Shown here piece after piece: positions 21,200 to 35,200 of a stretch of DNA of 64,000 nt. Position numbers and translations under genes: made by a program. The DNA comes from Eledone cirrhosa (Eukaryota; Mollusca; Cephalopoda; Octopoda; Eledonidae). Positions within the stretch are counted from its first letter, which is position 1, and each line of letters opens with the position of its first letter. The DNA lies in NCBI GenBank assembly GCA_964016885.1, contig OZ024742.1, forward strand, positions 149,001 to 213,000, written 5' to 3'. The notes under the pieces are model-generated. The model saw only the letters and a list, made by a program, of their open reading frames with translations, had not been told where the DNA came from and made no database searches.

Positions 21200-22160
21200 G
21201 GTAGCCACCAAGAAGGTGGTCAGTCAGCTGTGGTCTGGTAGCCACCAAGAAGGTGGTCAGTCAGCTGTGGTCTGGTAGCCACCAACATGGTGGTCAGTCA
21301 GCTGTGGTCTGGTAGCCACCAACATGGTGGTCAGTCAGCTGTGGTCTGGTAGCCACCAACAAGGTGGTCAGTCAGCTGTTGGCTGGTAGCCACCGACATG
21401 GTGGTCAGTCAGCTGTGGTCTGGTAGCCACCGACATGGTGGTCAGTCAGCTGTGGTCTGGTAGCCACCAAGAAGGTGGTCAGTCAGCTGTGGTCTGTTAG
21501 CCACCAACATGGTGGTCAGTCAGCTGTGGTCTGGTAGCCACCAACATGGTGGTCAGTCAGCTGTGGTCTGGTAGCCACCAAGAAGGTGGTCAGTCAGCTG
21601 TGGTCTGGTAGCCACCAAGAAGGTGGTCAGTCAGCTGTGGTCTGGTAGCCACCGACATGGTGGTCAGTCAGCTGTGGTCTGGTAGCCACCGACATGGTGG
21701 TCAGTCAGCTGTGGTCTGGTAGCCACCAAGAAGGTGGTCAGTCAGCTGTGGTCTGGTAGCCACCAAGAAGGTGGTCAGTCAGCTGTGGTCTGGTAGCCAC
21801 CAACATGGTGGTCAGTCAGCTGTGGTCTGGTAGCCACCAACATGGTGGTCAGTCAGCTGTGGTCTGGTAGCCACCAACAAGGTGGTCAGTCAGCTGTGGG
21901 CTGGTAGCCACCGACATGGTGGTCAGTCAGCTGTGGTCTGGTAGCCACCGACATGGTGGTCAGTCAGCTGTGGTCTGGTAGCCACCAAGAAGGTGGTCAG
22001 TCAGCTGTGGTCTGTTAGCCACCAACATGGTGGTCAGTCAGCTGTGGTCTGGTAGCCACCAACATGGTGGTCAGTCAGCTGTGGTCTGGTAGCCACCAAG
22101 AAGGTGGTCAGTCAGCTGTGGTCTGGTAGCCACCAAGAAGGTGGTCAGTCAGCTGTGGTC
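21200..22160. repeat. 518-bp (14 x 37) higher-order duplication
   Basis: Two rare markers recur exactly 518 bp apart: GGCTGG in place of GTCTGG (21383 and 21901), and CTGTTAG in place of CTGGTAG (21494 and 22012). The order of loop variants around them also matches over about twelve monomers. Confidence 0.88.
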
Positions 22161-25100
22161 TGGTAGCCACCAACATGGTGGTCAGTCAGCTGTGGTCTGG
22201 TAGCCACCAAGAAGGTGGTCAGTCAGCTGTGGTCTGGTAGCCACCGACATGGTGGTCAGTCAGCTGTGGTCTGGTAGCCACCGACATGGTGGTCAGTCAG
22301 CTGTGGTCTGGTAGCCACCGACATGGTGGTCAGTCAGCTGTGGTCTGGTAGCCACCAAGGTGGTCAGTCAGCTGTGGTCTGGTAGCCACCAAGAAGGTGG
22401 TCAGTCAGCTGTGGTCTGGTAGCCACCAAGAAGGTGGTCAGTCAGCTGTGGTCTGGTAGCCACCAACATGGTGGTCGGTCAGCTGTGGTCTGGTAGCCAC
22501 CAACAAGGTGGTCAGTCAGCTGTGGTCTGGTAGCCACCAAGAAGGTGGTCAGTCAGCTGTGGTCTGGTAGCCACCAACATGGTGGTCAGTCAGCTGTGGT
22601 CTGGTAGCCACCAACATGGTGGTCAGTCAGCTGTGGTCTGGTAGCCACCAACATGGTGGTCAGTCAGCTGTGGTCTGGTAGCCACCAAGAAGGTGGTCAG
22701 TCAGCTGTGGTCTGGTAGCCACCAACATGGTGGTCAGTCAGCTGTGGTCTGGTAGCCACCAACATGGTGGTCAGTCAGCTGTGGTCTGGTAGCCACCAAC
22801 ATGGTGGTCAGTCAGCTGTGGTCTGGTAGCCACCAACAAGGTGGTCAGTCTGCTGTGGTCTGGTAGCCACCAAGAAGGTGGTCAGTCAGCTGTGGTCTGG
22901 TAGCCACCAACAAGGTGGTCAGTCAGCTGTAGTCTGGTAGCCACCGACATGGTGGTCAGTCAGCTGTGGTCTGGTAGCCACCAACATGGTGGTCAGTCAG
23001 CTGTGGTCTGGTAGCCACCAACATGGTGGTCAGTCAGCTGTGGTCTGGTAGCCACCAAGAAGGTGGTCAGTCAGCTGTGGTCTGGTAGCCACCAACATGG
23101 TGGTCAGTCAGCTGTGGTCTGGTAGCCACCAACAAGGTGGTCAGTCAGCTGTGGTCTGGTAGCCACCGACATGGTGGTCAGTGAGCTGTGGTCTGGTAGC
23201 CACCAAGAAGGTGGTCAGTCAGCTGTGGTCTGGTAGCCACCAACATGGTGGTCAGTCAGCTGTGGTCTGGTAGCCACCAACATGGTGGTCAGTCAGCTGT
23301 GGTCTGGTAGCCACCAACAAGGTGGTCAGTCAGCTGTGGTCTGGTAGCCACCAACAAGGTGGTCAGTCAGCTGTGGTCTGGTAGCCACCAAGAAGGTGGT
23401 CAGTCAGCTGTGGTCTGGTAGCCACCGACATGGTGGTCAGTCAGCTGTGGTCTGGTAGCCACCAAGAAGGTGGTCAGTCTGCTGTGGTCTGGTAGCCACC
23501 AAGAAGGTGGTCAGTCAGCTGTGGTCTGGTAGCCACCGACATGGTGGTCAGTCAGCTGTGGTCTGGTAGCCACCAAGAAGGTGGTCAGTCTGCTGTGGTC
23601 TGGTAGCCACCAAGAAGGTGGTCAGTCAGCTGTGGTCTGGTAGCCACCAAGAAGGTGGTCAGTCAGCTGTGGTCTGGTAGCCACCGACATGGTGGTCAGT
23701 CAGCTGTGGTCTGGTAGCCACCAAGAAGGTGGTCAGTCAGCTGTGGTCTGGTAGCCACCAAGAAGGTGGTCAGTCAGCTGTGGTCTGGTAGCCACCAAGA
23801 AGGTGGTCAGTCAGCTCTGGTCTGGTAGCCACCGACATGGTGGTCAGTCAGCTGTGGTCTGGTAGCCACCAAGAAGGTGGTCAGTCAGCTGTGGTCTGGT
23901 AGCCACCAAGAAGGTGGTCAGTCAGCTGTGGTCTGGTAGCCACCAACATGGTGGTCAGTCAGCTGTGGTCTGGTAGCCACCAACATGGTGGTCAGTCTGC
24001 TGTGGTCTGGTAGCCACCAAGAAGGTGGTCAGTCAGCTGTGGTCTGGTAGCCACCAAGAAGGTGGTCAGTCAGCTGTGGTCTGGTAGACACCGACATGGT
24101 GGTCAGTCAGCTGTGGTCTGGTAGCCACCAACATGGTGGTCAGTCAGCTGTGGTCTGGTAGCCACCAACATGGTGGTCAGTCAGCTGTGGTCTGGTAGCC
24201 ACCAAGAAGGTGGTCAGTCAGCTGTGGTCTGGTAGCCACCAAGAAGGTGGTCAGTCAGCTGTGGTCTGGTAGCCACCAACATGGTGGTCAGTCAGCTGTG
24301 GTCTGGTAGCCACCAAGAAGGTGGTCAGTCAGCTGTGGTCTGGTAGCCACCAAGAAGGTGGTCAGTCAGCTGTGGTCTGGTAGCCACCAAGAAGGTGGTC
24401 AGTCAGCTGTGGTCTGGTAGCCACCAAGAAGGTGGTCAGTCAGCTGTGGTCTGGTAGACACCGACATGGTGGTCAGTCAGCTGTGGTCTGGTAGCCACCA
24501 ACATGGTGGTCAGTCAGCTGTGGTCTGGTAGCCACCAAGAAGGTGGTCAGTCAGCTGTGGTCTGGTAGCCACCAAGAAGGTGGTCAGTCAGCTGTGGTCT
24601 GGTAGCCACCAAGAAGGTGGTCAGTCAGCTGTGGTCTGGTAGACACCGACATGGTGGTCAGTCAGCTGTGGTCTGGTAGCCACCAACATGGTGGTCAGTC
24701 TGCTGTGGTCTGGTAGCCACCAAGAAGGTGGTCAGTCAGCTGTGGTCTGGTAGCCACCAAGAAGGTGGTCAGTCAGCTGTGGTCTGGTAGCCACCAAGAA
24801 GGTGGTCAGTCAGCTGTGGTCTGGTAGCCACCAAGATGGTGGTCAGTCAGCTGTGGTCTGGTAGCCACCAAGAAGGTGGTCAGTCAGCTGTGGTCTGGTA
24901 GCCACCGACATGGTGGTCAGTCAGCTGTGGTCTGGTAGCCACCGACATGGTGGTCAGTCAGCTGTGGTCTGGTAGCCACCAAGAAGGTGGTCAGTCAGCT
25001 GTGGTCTGGTAGACACCGACATGGTGGTCAGTCAGCTGTGGTCTGGTAGCCACCAACATGGTGGTCAGTCAGCTGTGGTCTGGTAGCCACCAAGAAGGTG

Positions 25101-28100
25101 GTCAGTCAGCTGTGGTCTGGTAGCCACCAAGAAGGTGGTCAGTCAGCTGTGGTCTGGTAGCCACCAAGAAGGTGGTCAGTCAGCTGTGGTCTGGTAGCCA
25201 CCAAGAAGGTGGTCAGTCAGCTGTGGTCTGGTAGCCACCGACATGGTGGTCAGTCAGCTGTGGTCTGGTAGCCACCGACATGGTGGTCAGTCAGCTGTGG
25301 TCTGGTAGCCACCAAGAAGGTGGTCAGTCAGCTGTGGTCTGGTAGCCACCAAGAAGGTGGTCAGTCAGCTGTGGTCTGGTAGCCACCAACATGGTGGTCA
25401 GTCAGCTGTGGTCTGGTAGCCACCGACATGGTGGTCAGTCAGCTGTGGTCTGGTAGCCACCGACATGGTGGTCAGTCAGCTGTGGTCTGGTAGCCACCAA
25501 GAAGGTGGTCAGTCAGCTGTGGTCTGGTAGCCACCAACATGGTGGTCAGTCAGCTGTGGTCTGGTAGCCACCAAGAAGGTGGTCAGTCAGCTGTGGTCTG
25601 GTAGCCACCAAGAAGGTGGTCAGTCAGCTGTGGTCTGGTAGCCACCAAGAAGGTGGTCAGTCAGCTGTGGTCTGGTAGCCACCAAGAAGGTGGTCAGTCA
25701 GCTGTGGTCTGGTAGCCACCGACATGGTGGTCAGTCAGCTGTGGTCTGGTAGCCACCGACATGGTGGTCAGTCAGCTGTGGTCTGGTAGCCACCAAGAAG
25801 GTGGTCAGTCAGCTGTGGTCTGGTAGCCACCGACATGGTGGTCAGTCAGCTGTGGTCTGGTAGCCACCAACATGGTGGTCAGTCAGCTGTGGTCTGGTAG
25901 CCACCAAGAAGGTGGTCAGTCAGCTGTGGTCTGGTAGCCACCAACATGGTGGTCAGTCAGCTGTGGTCTGGTAGCCACCGACATGGTGGTCAGTCAGCTG
26001 TGGTCTGGTAGCCACCAAGAAGGTGGTCAGTCAGCTGTGGTCTGGTAGCCACCGACATGGTGGTCAGTCAGCTGTGGTCTGGTAGCCACCAACATGGTGG
26101 TCAGTCTGCTGTGGTCTGGTAGCCACCAAGAAGGTGGTCAGTCAGCTGTGGTCTGGTAGCCACCAACATGGTGGTCAGTCAGCTGTGGTCTGGTAGCCAC
26201 CAAGAAGGTGGTCAGTCAGCTGTGGTCTGGTAGCCACCAACATGGTGGTCAGTCAGCTGTGGTCTGGTAGCCACCGACATGGTGGTCAGTCAGCTGTGGT
26301 CTGGTAGCCACCAACATGGTGGTCAGTCTGCTGTGGTCTGGTAGCCACCAAGAAGGTGGTCAGTCAGCTGTGGTCTGGTAGCCACCAAGAAGGTGGTCAG
26401 TCAGCTGTGGTCTGGTAGCCACCAACATGGTGGTCAGTCAGCTGTGGTCTGGTAGCCACCAAGAAGGTGGTCAGTCAGCTGTGGTCTGGTAGCCACCGAC
26501 ATGGTGGTCAGTCAGCTGTGGTCTGGTAGCCACCAAGAAGGTGGTCAGTCAGCTGTGGTCTGGTAGCCACCAACATGGTGGTCAGTCAGCTGTGGTCTGG
26601 TAGCCACCAAGAAGGTGGTCAGTCTGCTGTGGTCTGGTAGCCACCAACATGGTGGTCAGTCAGCTGTGGTCTGGTAGCCACCAAGAAGGTGGTCAGTCAG
26701 CTGTGGTCTGGTAGCCACCGACATGGTGGTCAGTCAGCTGTGGTCTGGTAGCCACCAAGAAGGTGGTCAGTCAGCTGTGGTCTGGTAGCCACCAAGAAGG
26801 TGGTCAGTCAGCTGTGGTCTGGTAGCCACCGACATGGTGGTCAGTCAGCTGTGGTCTGGTAGCCACCGACATGGTGGTCAGTCAGCTGTGGTCTGGTAGC
26901 CACCAAGAAGGTGGTCAGTCTGCTGTGGTCTGGTAGCCACCAAGAAGGTGGTCAGTCTGCTGTGGTCTGGTAGCCACCAACATGGTGGTCAGTCAGCTGT
27001 GGTCTGGTAGCCACCAAGAAGGTGGTCAGTCTGCTGTGGTCTGCTAGCCACCAAGAAGGTGGTCAGTCAGCTGTGGTCTGGTAGCCACCGACATGGTGGT
27101 CAGTCAGCTGTGGTCTGGTAGCCACCAAGAAGGTGGTCAGTCTGCTGTGGTCTGGTAGCCACCAACAAGGTGGTCAGTCAGCTGTGGTCTGGTAGCCACC
27201 AAGAAGGTGGTCAGTCTGCTGTGGTCTGGTAGCCACCAAGAAGGTGGTCAGTCTGCTGTGGTCTGGTAGCCACCAACAAGGTGGTCAGTCAGCTGTGGTC
27301 TGGTAGCCACCAAGAAGGTGGTCAGTCAGCTGTGGTCTGGTAGCCACCAACATGGTGGTCAGTCAGCTGTGGTCTGGTAGCCACCAAGAAGGTGGTCAGT
27401 CAGCTGTGGTCTGGTAGCCACCAAGAAGGTGGTCAGTCAGCTGTGGTCTGGTAGCCACCAAGAAGGTGGTCAGTCAGCTGTGGTCTGGTAGCCACCAAGA
27501 AGGTGGTCAGTCAGCTGTGGTCTGGTAGCCACCAAGAAGGTGGTCAGTCTGCTGTGGTCTGGTAGCCACCGACATGGTGGTCAGTCAGCTGTGGTCTGGT
27601 AGCCACCAAGAAGGTGGTCAGTCAGCTGTGGTCTGGTAGCCACCAACATGGTGGTCAGTCAGCTGTGGTCTGGTAGCCACCAAGAAGGTGGTCAGTCTGC
27701 TGTGGTCTGGTAGCCACCGACATGGTGGTCAGTCAGCTGTGGTCTGGTAGCCACCAAGAAGGTGGTCAGTCAGCTGTGGTCTGGTAGCCACCAACATGGT
27801 GGTCAGTCAGCTGTGGTCTGGTAGCCACCAAGAAGGTGGTCAGTCAGCTGTGGTCTGGTAGCCACCAAGAAGGTGGTCAGTCAGCTGTGGTCTGGTAGCC
27901 ACCAAGAAGGTGGTCAGTCAGCTGTGGTCTGGTAGCCACCAAGAAGGTGGTCAGTCTGCTGTGGTCTGGTAGCCACCGACATGGTGGTCAGTCAGCTGTG
28001 GTCTGGTAGCCACCAAGAAGGTGGTCAGTCAGCTGTGGTCTGGTAGCCACCAACATGGTGGTCAGTCAGCTGTGGTCTGGTAGCCACCAAGAAGGTGGTC

Positions 28101-30949
28101 AGTCAGCTGTGGTCTGGTAGCCACCAACATGGTGGTCAGTCAGCTGTGGTCTGGTAGCCACCAAGAAGGTGGTCAGTCAGCTGTGGTCTGGTAGCCACCA
28201 ACATGGTGGTCAGTCAGCTGTGGTCTGGTAGCCACCGACATGGTGGTCAGTCAGCTGTGGTCTGGTAGCCACCAAGAAGGTGGTCAGTCTGCTGTGGTCT
28301 GGTAGCCACCAACATGGTGGTCAGTCAGCTGTGGTCTGGTAGCCACCAAGAAGGTGGTCAGTCTGCTGTGGTCTGGTAGCCACCGATATGGTGGTCAGTC
28401 AGCTGTGGTCTGGTAGCCACCAACATGGTGGTCAGTCAGCTGTGGTCTGGTAGCCACCAAGAAGGTGGTCAGTCAGCTGTGGTCTGGTAGCCACCAACAT
28501 GGTGGTCAGTCAGCTGTGGTCTGGTAGCCACCGACATGGTGGTCAGTCAGCTGTGGTCTGGTAGCCACCGACATGGTGGTCAGTCAGCTGTGGTCTGGTA
28601 GCCACCGACATGGTGGTCAGTCAGCTGTGGTCTGGTAGCCACCAAGAAGGTGGTCAGTCTGCTGTGGTCTGGTAGCCACCAAGAAGGTGGTCAGTCTGCT
28701 GTGGTCTGGTAGCCACCAACATGGTGGTCAGTCAGCTGTGGTCTGGTAGCCACCGACATGGTGGTCAGTCAGCTGTGGTCTGCTAGCCACCGACATGGTG
28801 GTCAGTCAGCTGTGGTCTGGTAGCCACCAAGAAGGTGGTCAGTCTGCTGTGGTCTGGTAGCCACCAAGAAGGTGGTCAGTCTGCTGTGGTCTGGTAGCCA
28901 CCAACATGGTGGTCAGTCAGCTGTGGTCTGGTAGCCACCGACATGGTGGTCAGTCAGCTGTGGTCTGGTAGCCACCGACATGGTGGTCAGTCAGCTATGG
29001 TCTGGTAGCCACCGACATGGTGGTCAGTCAGCTGTGGTCTGGTAGCCACCAAGAAGGTGGTCAGTCTGCTGTGGTCTGGTAGCCACCAACATGGTGGTCA
29101 GTCAGCTGTGGTCTGGTAGCCACCAACATGGTGGTCAGTCTGCTGTGGTCTGGTAGCCACCAACATGGTGGTCAGTCAGCTGTGGTCTGGTAGCCACCGA
29201 CATGGTGGTCAGTCTGCTGTGGTCTGGTAGCCACCAAGAAGGTGGTCAGTCTGCTGTGGTCTGGTAGCCACCAACATGGTGGTCAGTCAGCTGTGGTCTG
29301 GTAGCCACCGACATGGTGGTCAGTCAGCTGTGGTCTGGTAGCCACCGACATGGTGGTCAGTCAGCTGTGGTCTGGTAGCCACCAAGAAGGTGGTCAGTCT
29401 GCTGTGGTCTGGTAGCCACCAACATGCTGGTCAGTCTGCTGTGGTCTGGTAGCCACCGACATGGTGGTCAGTCAGCTGTGGTCTGGTAGCCACCAAGAAG
29501 GTGGTCAGTCTGCTGTGGTCTGGTAGCCACCAACATGGTGGTCAGTCAGCTGTGGTCTGGTAGCCACCAAGAAGGTGGTCAGTCTGCTGTGGTCTGGTAG
29601 CCACCAACATGGTGGTCAGTCAGCTGTGGTCTGGTAGCCACCAAGAAGGTGGTCAGTCTGCTGTGGTCTGGTAGCCACCAACATGGTGGTCAGTCAGCTG
29701 TGGTCTGGTAGCCACCGACATGGTGGTCAGTCAGCTGTGGTCTGGTAGCCACCGACATGGTGGTCAGTCAGCTGTGATCTGGTAGCCACCAAGAAGGTGG
29801 TCAGTCTGCTGTGGTCTGGTAGCCACCAACATGGTGGTCAGTCAGCTGTGGTCTGGTAGCCACCGACATGGTGGTCAGTCAGCTGTGGTCTGGTAGCCAC
29901 CGACATGGTGGTCAGTCAGCTGTGGTCTGGTAGCCACCGACATGGTGGTCAGTTAGCTGTGGTCTGGTAGCCACCAAGAAGGTGGTCAGTCAGTTGTGGT
30001 CTGGTAGCCACCGACATGGTGGTCAGTCAGCTGTGGTCTGGTAGCCACCGACATGGTGGTCAGTCAGCTGTGGTCTGGTAGACACCGACATGGTGGTCAG
30101 TCAGCTGTGGTCTGGTAGCCACCAACATGGTGGTCAGTCAGCTGTGGTCTGGTAGCCACCAAGAAGGTGGTCAGTCAGCTGTGGTCTGGTAGCCACCAAG
30201 AAGGTGGTCAGTCAGCTGTGGTCTGGTAGCCACCAAGAAGGTGGTCAGTCAGCCGTGGTCTGGTAGCCACCGACATGGTGGTCAGTCTGCTGTGGTCTGG
30301 TAGACACCGACATGGTGGTCAGTCAGCTGTGGTCTGGTAGACACCGACATGGTGGTCAGTCAGCTGTGGTCTGGTAGCCACCAAGAAGGTGGTCAGTCAG
30401 CTGTGGTCTGGTAGCCACCAACATGGTGGTCAGTCAGCTGTGGTCTGGTAGCCACCGACATGGTGGTCAGTCAGCTGTGGTCTGGTAGCCACCGACATGG
30501 TGGTCAGTCAGCTGTGGTCTGGTAGCCACCGACATGGTGGTCAGTCAGCTGTGGTCTGGTAGCCACCGACATGGTGGTCAGTCAGCTGTGGTCTGGTAGC
30601 CACCAAGAAGGTGGTCAGTCAGCTGTGGTCTGGTAGCCACCAACATGGTGGTCAGTCAGCTGTGGTCTGGTAGCCACCGACATGGTGGTCAGTCAGCTGT
30701 GGTCTGGTAGCCACCGACATGGTGGTCAGTCAGCTGTGGTCTGGTAGCCACCGACATGGTGGTCAGTCAGCTGTGGTCTGGTAGCCACCGACATGGTGGT
30801 CAGTCAGCTGTGGTCTGGTAGCCACCAAGAAGGTGGTCAGTCAGCTGTGGTCTGGTAGCCACCAAGAAGGTGGTCAGTCTGCTGTGGTCTGGTAGCCACC
30901 GACATGGTGGTCAGTCTGCTGTGGTCTGGTAGCCACCGACATGGTGGTC

Positions 30950-32210
30950 AGTCAGCTGTGGTCTGGTAGCCACCAAGAAGGTGGTCAATCTGCTGTGGTC
31001 TGGTAGCCACCGACATGGTGGTCAGTCAGATGTGGTCTGGTAGCCACCAAGAAGGTGGTCAGTCAGCTGTGGTCTGGTAGTCACCAAGAAGGTGGTCAGT
31101 CTGCTGTGGTCTGGTAGCCACCGACATGGTGGTCAGTCTGCTGTGGTCTGGTAGCCACCGACATGGTGGTCAGTCAGCTGTGGTCTGGTAGCCACCGACA
31201 TGGTGGTCAGTCTGCTGTGGTCTGGTAGCCACCGACATGGTGGTCAGTCAGCTGTGGTCTGGTAGCCACCGACATGGTGGTCAGTCAGCTGCGGTCTGGT
31301 AGCCACCAACATGGTGGTCAGTCAGCTGTGGTCTGGTAGCCACCGACATGGTGGTCAGTCTGCTGTGGTCTGGTAGCCACCAACATGGTGGTCAGTCAGC
31401 TGTGGTCTGGTAGCCACCGACATGGTGATCAGTCAGCTGTGGTCTGGTAGCCACCAAGAAGGTGGTCAGTCTGCTGTGGTCTGGTAGCCACCAAGAAGGT
31501 GGTCAGTCAGCTGTGGTCTGGTAGCCACCGACATGGTGGTCAGTCTGCTGTGGTCTGGTAGCCACCGACATGGTGGTCAGTCTGCTGTGGTCTGGTAGCC
31601 ACCAAGAAGGTGGTCAGTCTGCTGTGGTCTGGTAGCCACCAAGAAGGTGGTCAGTCAGCTGTGGTCTGGTAGCCACCGACATGGTGGTCAGTCAGCTGTG
31701 GTCTGGTAGCCACCGACATGGTGGTCAGTCAGCTGTGGTCTGGTAGCCACCGACATGGTGGTCAGTCTGCTGTGGTCTGGTAGCCACCAAGAAGGTGGTC
31801 AGTCAGCTGTGGTCTGGTAGCCACCGACATGGTGGTCAGTCAGCTGTGGTCTGGTAGCCACCGACATGGTGGTCAGTCAGCTGTGGTCTGGTAGCCACCA
31901 ACATGGTGGTCAGTCAGCTGTGGTCTGGTAGCCACCAACATGGTGGTCAGTCAGCTGTGGTCTGGTAGCCACCAACATGGTGGTCAGTCAGCTGTGGTCT
32001 GGTAGCCACCGACATGGTGGTCAGTCAGCTGTGGTCTGGTAGCCACCGACATGATGGTCAGTCTGCTGTGGTCTGGTAGCCACCAACATGGTGGTCAGTC
32101 AGCTGTGGTCTGGTAGCCACCAACATGGTGGTCAGTCAGCTGTGGTCTGGTAGCCACCGACATGGTGGTCAGTCAGCTGTGGTCTGGTAACCACCAAGAA
32201 GGTGGTCAGT
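30950..32210. repeat. Block B of a long-range duplication within the 37-bp array
   Basis: This matches block A at offsets of 14,682 bp (left part) and 14,057 bp (right part). Private point changes here (CAGATG, TAGTCACC, GTGATCAG) mark divergence since the duplication. Confidence 0.8.
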
Positions 32211-35200
32211 CAGCTGTGGTCTGGTAGCCACCGACATGGTGGTCAGTCAGCTGTGGTCTGGTAGCCACCAACATGGTGGTCAGTCAGCTGTGGTCTGGTA
32301 GCCACCGACATGGTGGTCAGTCAGCTGTGGTCTGGTAGCCACCGACATGGTGGTCAGTCAGCTGTGGTCTGGTAGCCACCGACATGGTGGTCAGTCAGCT
32401 GTGGTCTGGTAACCACCAAGAAGGTGGTCAGTCAGCTGTGGTCTGGTAGCCACCGACATGGTGGTCAGTCAGCTGTGGTCTGGTAGCCACCAACATGGTG
32501 GTCAGTCAGCTGTGGTCTGGTAGCCACCGACATGGTGGTCAGTCAGCTGTGGTCTGGTAGCCACCGACATGGTGGTCAGTCAGCTGTGGTCTGGTAGCCA
32601 CCGACATGGTGGTCAGTCAGCTGTGGTCTGGTAGCCACCGACATGGTGGTCAGTCTGCTGTGGTCTGGTAGCCACCAAGAAGGTGGTCAGTCTGCTGTGG
32701 TCTGGTAGCCAACAAGAAGGTGGTCAGTCAGCTGTGGTCTGGTAGCCACCGACATGGTGGTCAGTCAGCTGTGGTCTGGTAGCCACCGACATGGTGGTCA
32801 GTCAGCTGTGGTCTGGTAGCCACCGACATGGTGGTCAGTCAGCTGTGGTCTGGTAGCCACCGACATGGTGGTCAGTCAGCTGTGGTCTGGTAGCCACCGA
32901 CATGGTGGTCAGTCTGCTGTGGTCTGGTAGCCACCAAGAAGGTGGTCAGTCTGCTGTGGTCTGGTAGCCACCAAGAAGGTGGTCAGTCAGCTGTGGTCTG
33001 GTAGCCACCGACATGGTGGTCAGTCAGCTGTGGTCTGGTAGCCACCGACATGGTGGTCAGTCTGCTGTGGTCTGGTAGCCACCGACATGGTGGTCAGTCA
33101 GCTGTGGTCTGGTAGCCACCGACATGGTGGTCAGTCAGCTGTGGTCTGGTAGCCACCGACATGGTGGTCAGTCAGCTGTGGTCTGGTAGCCACCGACATG
33201 GTGGTCAGTCTGCTGTGGTCTGGTAGCCACCAACATGGTCAGTCAGCTGTGGTCTGGTAGCCACCGTCATGGTGGTCAGTGGTTTGTGGTCTGGTAGCCA
33301 CCGACATGGTGGTCAGTCAGCTGTGGTCTGGTAGCCACCGAAATGGTGGTCAGTCAGCTGTGGTCTGGTAGCCACCGACATGGTGGTCAGTCTGCTGTGG
33401 TCTGGTAGCCACCAAGAAGGTGGTCAGTCTGCTGTGGTCTGGTAGCCACCGACATGGTGGTCAGTCAGCTGTGGTCTGGTAGCCACCAAGAAGGTGGTCA
33501 GTCAGTTGTGGTCTGGTAGCCACCAAGAAGGTGGTCAGTCAGCTGTGGTCTGGTAGCCACCAAGAAGGTGGTCAGTCAGCTGTGGTCTGGTAGCGACCAA
33601 GAAGGTGGTCAGTCTGCTGTGGTCTGGTAGCCACCAAGAAGGTGGTCAGTCAGCTGTGGTCTGGTAGCCACCAAGAAGGTGGTCAGTCAGCTGTGGTCTG
33701 GTAGCCACCAACATGGTGGTCAGTCAGCTGTGGTCTGGTAGCCACCAAGAAGGTGGTCAGTCTGATGTGGTCTGGTAGCCACCGATATGGTGGTCAGTCA
33801 GCTGTGGTCTGGTAGCCACCAACATGGTGGTCAGTCAGCTGTGGTCTGGTAGCCACCAAGAAGGTGGTCAGTCTGCTGTGGTCTGGTAGCCACCAAGAAG
33901 GTGGTCAGTCAGCTGTGGTCTGGTAGCCACCGACATGGTGGTCAGTCAGCTGTGGTCTGGTAGCCACCGACATAGTGGTCAGTCAGCTGTGGTCTGGTAG
34001 CCACCAAGAAGGTGGTCAGTCAGCTGTGGTCTGGTAGCTACCAAGAAGGTGGTCAGTCAGTTGTGGTCTGGTAGCCACCGACATGGTGGTCAGTCAGCTG
34101 TGGTCTGGTAGCCACCGACATGGTGGTCAGTCAGCTGTGGTCTGGTAGCCACCAAGAAGGTGGTCAGTCAGCTGTGGTCTGGTAGCCACCGACATGGTGG
34201 TCAGTCAGCTGTGGTCTGGTAGCCACCAAGAAGGTGGTCAGTCTGCTGTGGTCTGGTAGCCACCAAGAAGGTGGTCAGTCAGCTGTGGTCTGGTAGCCAC
34301 CGACATGGTGGTCTGTCAGCTGTGGTCTGGTAGCCACCAAGAAGGTGGTCAGTCTGCTGTGGTCTGGTAGCCACCAACATGGTGGTCAGTCAGCTGTGGT
34401 CTGGTAGCCACCGACATGGTGGTCAGTCAGCTGTGGTCTGGTAGCCACCGACATGGTGGTCAGTCAGCTGTGGTCTGGTAGCCACCAAGAAGGTGGTCAG
34501 TCAGCTGTGGTCTGGTAGCCACCGACATGGTGGTCAGTCAGCTGTGGTCTGGTAGCCACCAAGAAGGTGGTCAGTCTGCTGTGGTCTGGTAGCCACCAAC
34601 ATGGTGGTCAGTCAGCTGTGGTCTGGTAGCCACCGACATGGTGGTCAGTCAGCTGTGGTCTGGTAGCCACCAAGAAGGTGGTCAGTCAGTTGTGGTCTGG
34701 TAGCCACCGACATGGTGGTCAGTCAGCTGTGGTCTGGTAGCCACCGACATGGTGGTCAGTCAGCTGTGGTCTGGTAGCCACCAAGAAGGTGGTCAGTCAG
34801 CTGTGGTCTGGTAGCCACCGACATGGTGGTCAGTCAGCTGTGGTCTGGTAGCCACCGACATGGTGGTCAGTCAGCTGTGGTCTGGTAGCCACCAAGAAGG
34901 TGGTCAGTCTGCTGTAGTCTGGTAGCCACCAACATGGTGGTCAGTCAGCTGTGGTCTGGTAGCCACCGACATGGTGGTCAGTCAGCTGTGGTCTGGTAGC
35001 CACCAAGAAGGTGGTCAGTCAGCTGTGGTCTGGTAGCCACCGAGATGGTGGTCAGTCAGCTGTGGTCTGGTAGCCACCGACATGGTGGTCAGTAAGCTGT
35101 GGTCTGGTAGCCACCAAGAAGGTGGTCAGTCTGCTGTGGTCTGGTAGCCACCAACATGGTGGTCAGTCAGCTGTGGTCTGGTAGCCACCGACATGGTGGT

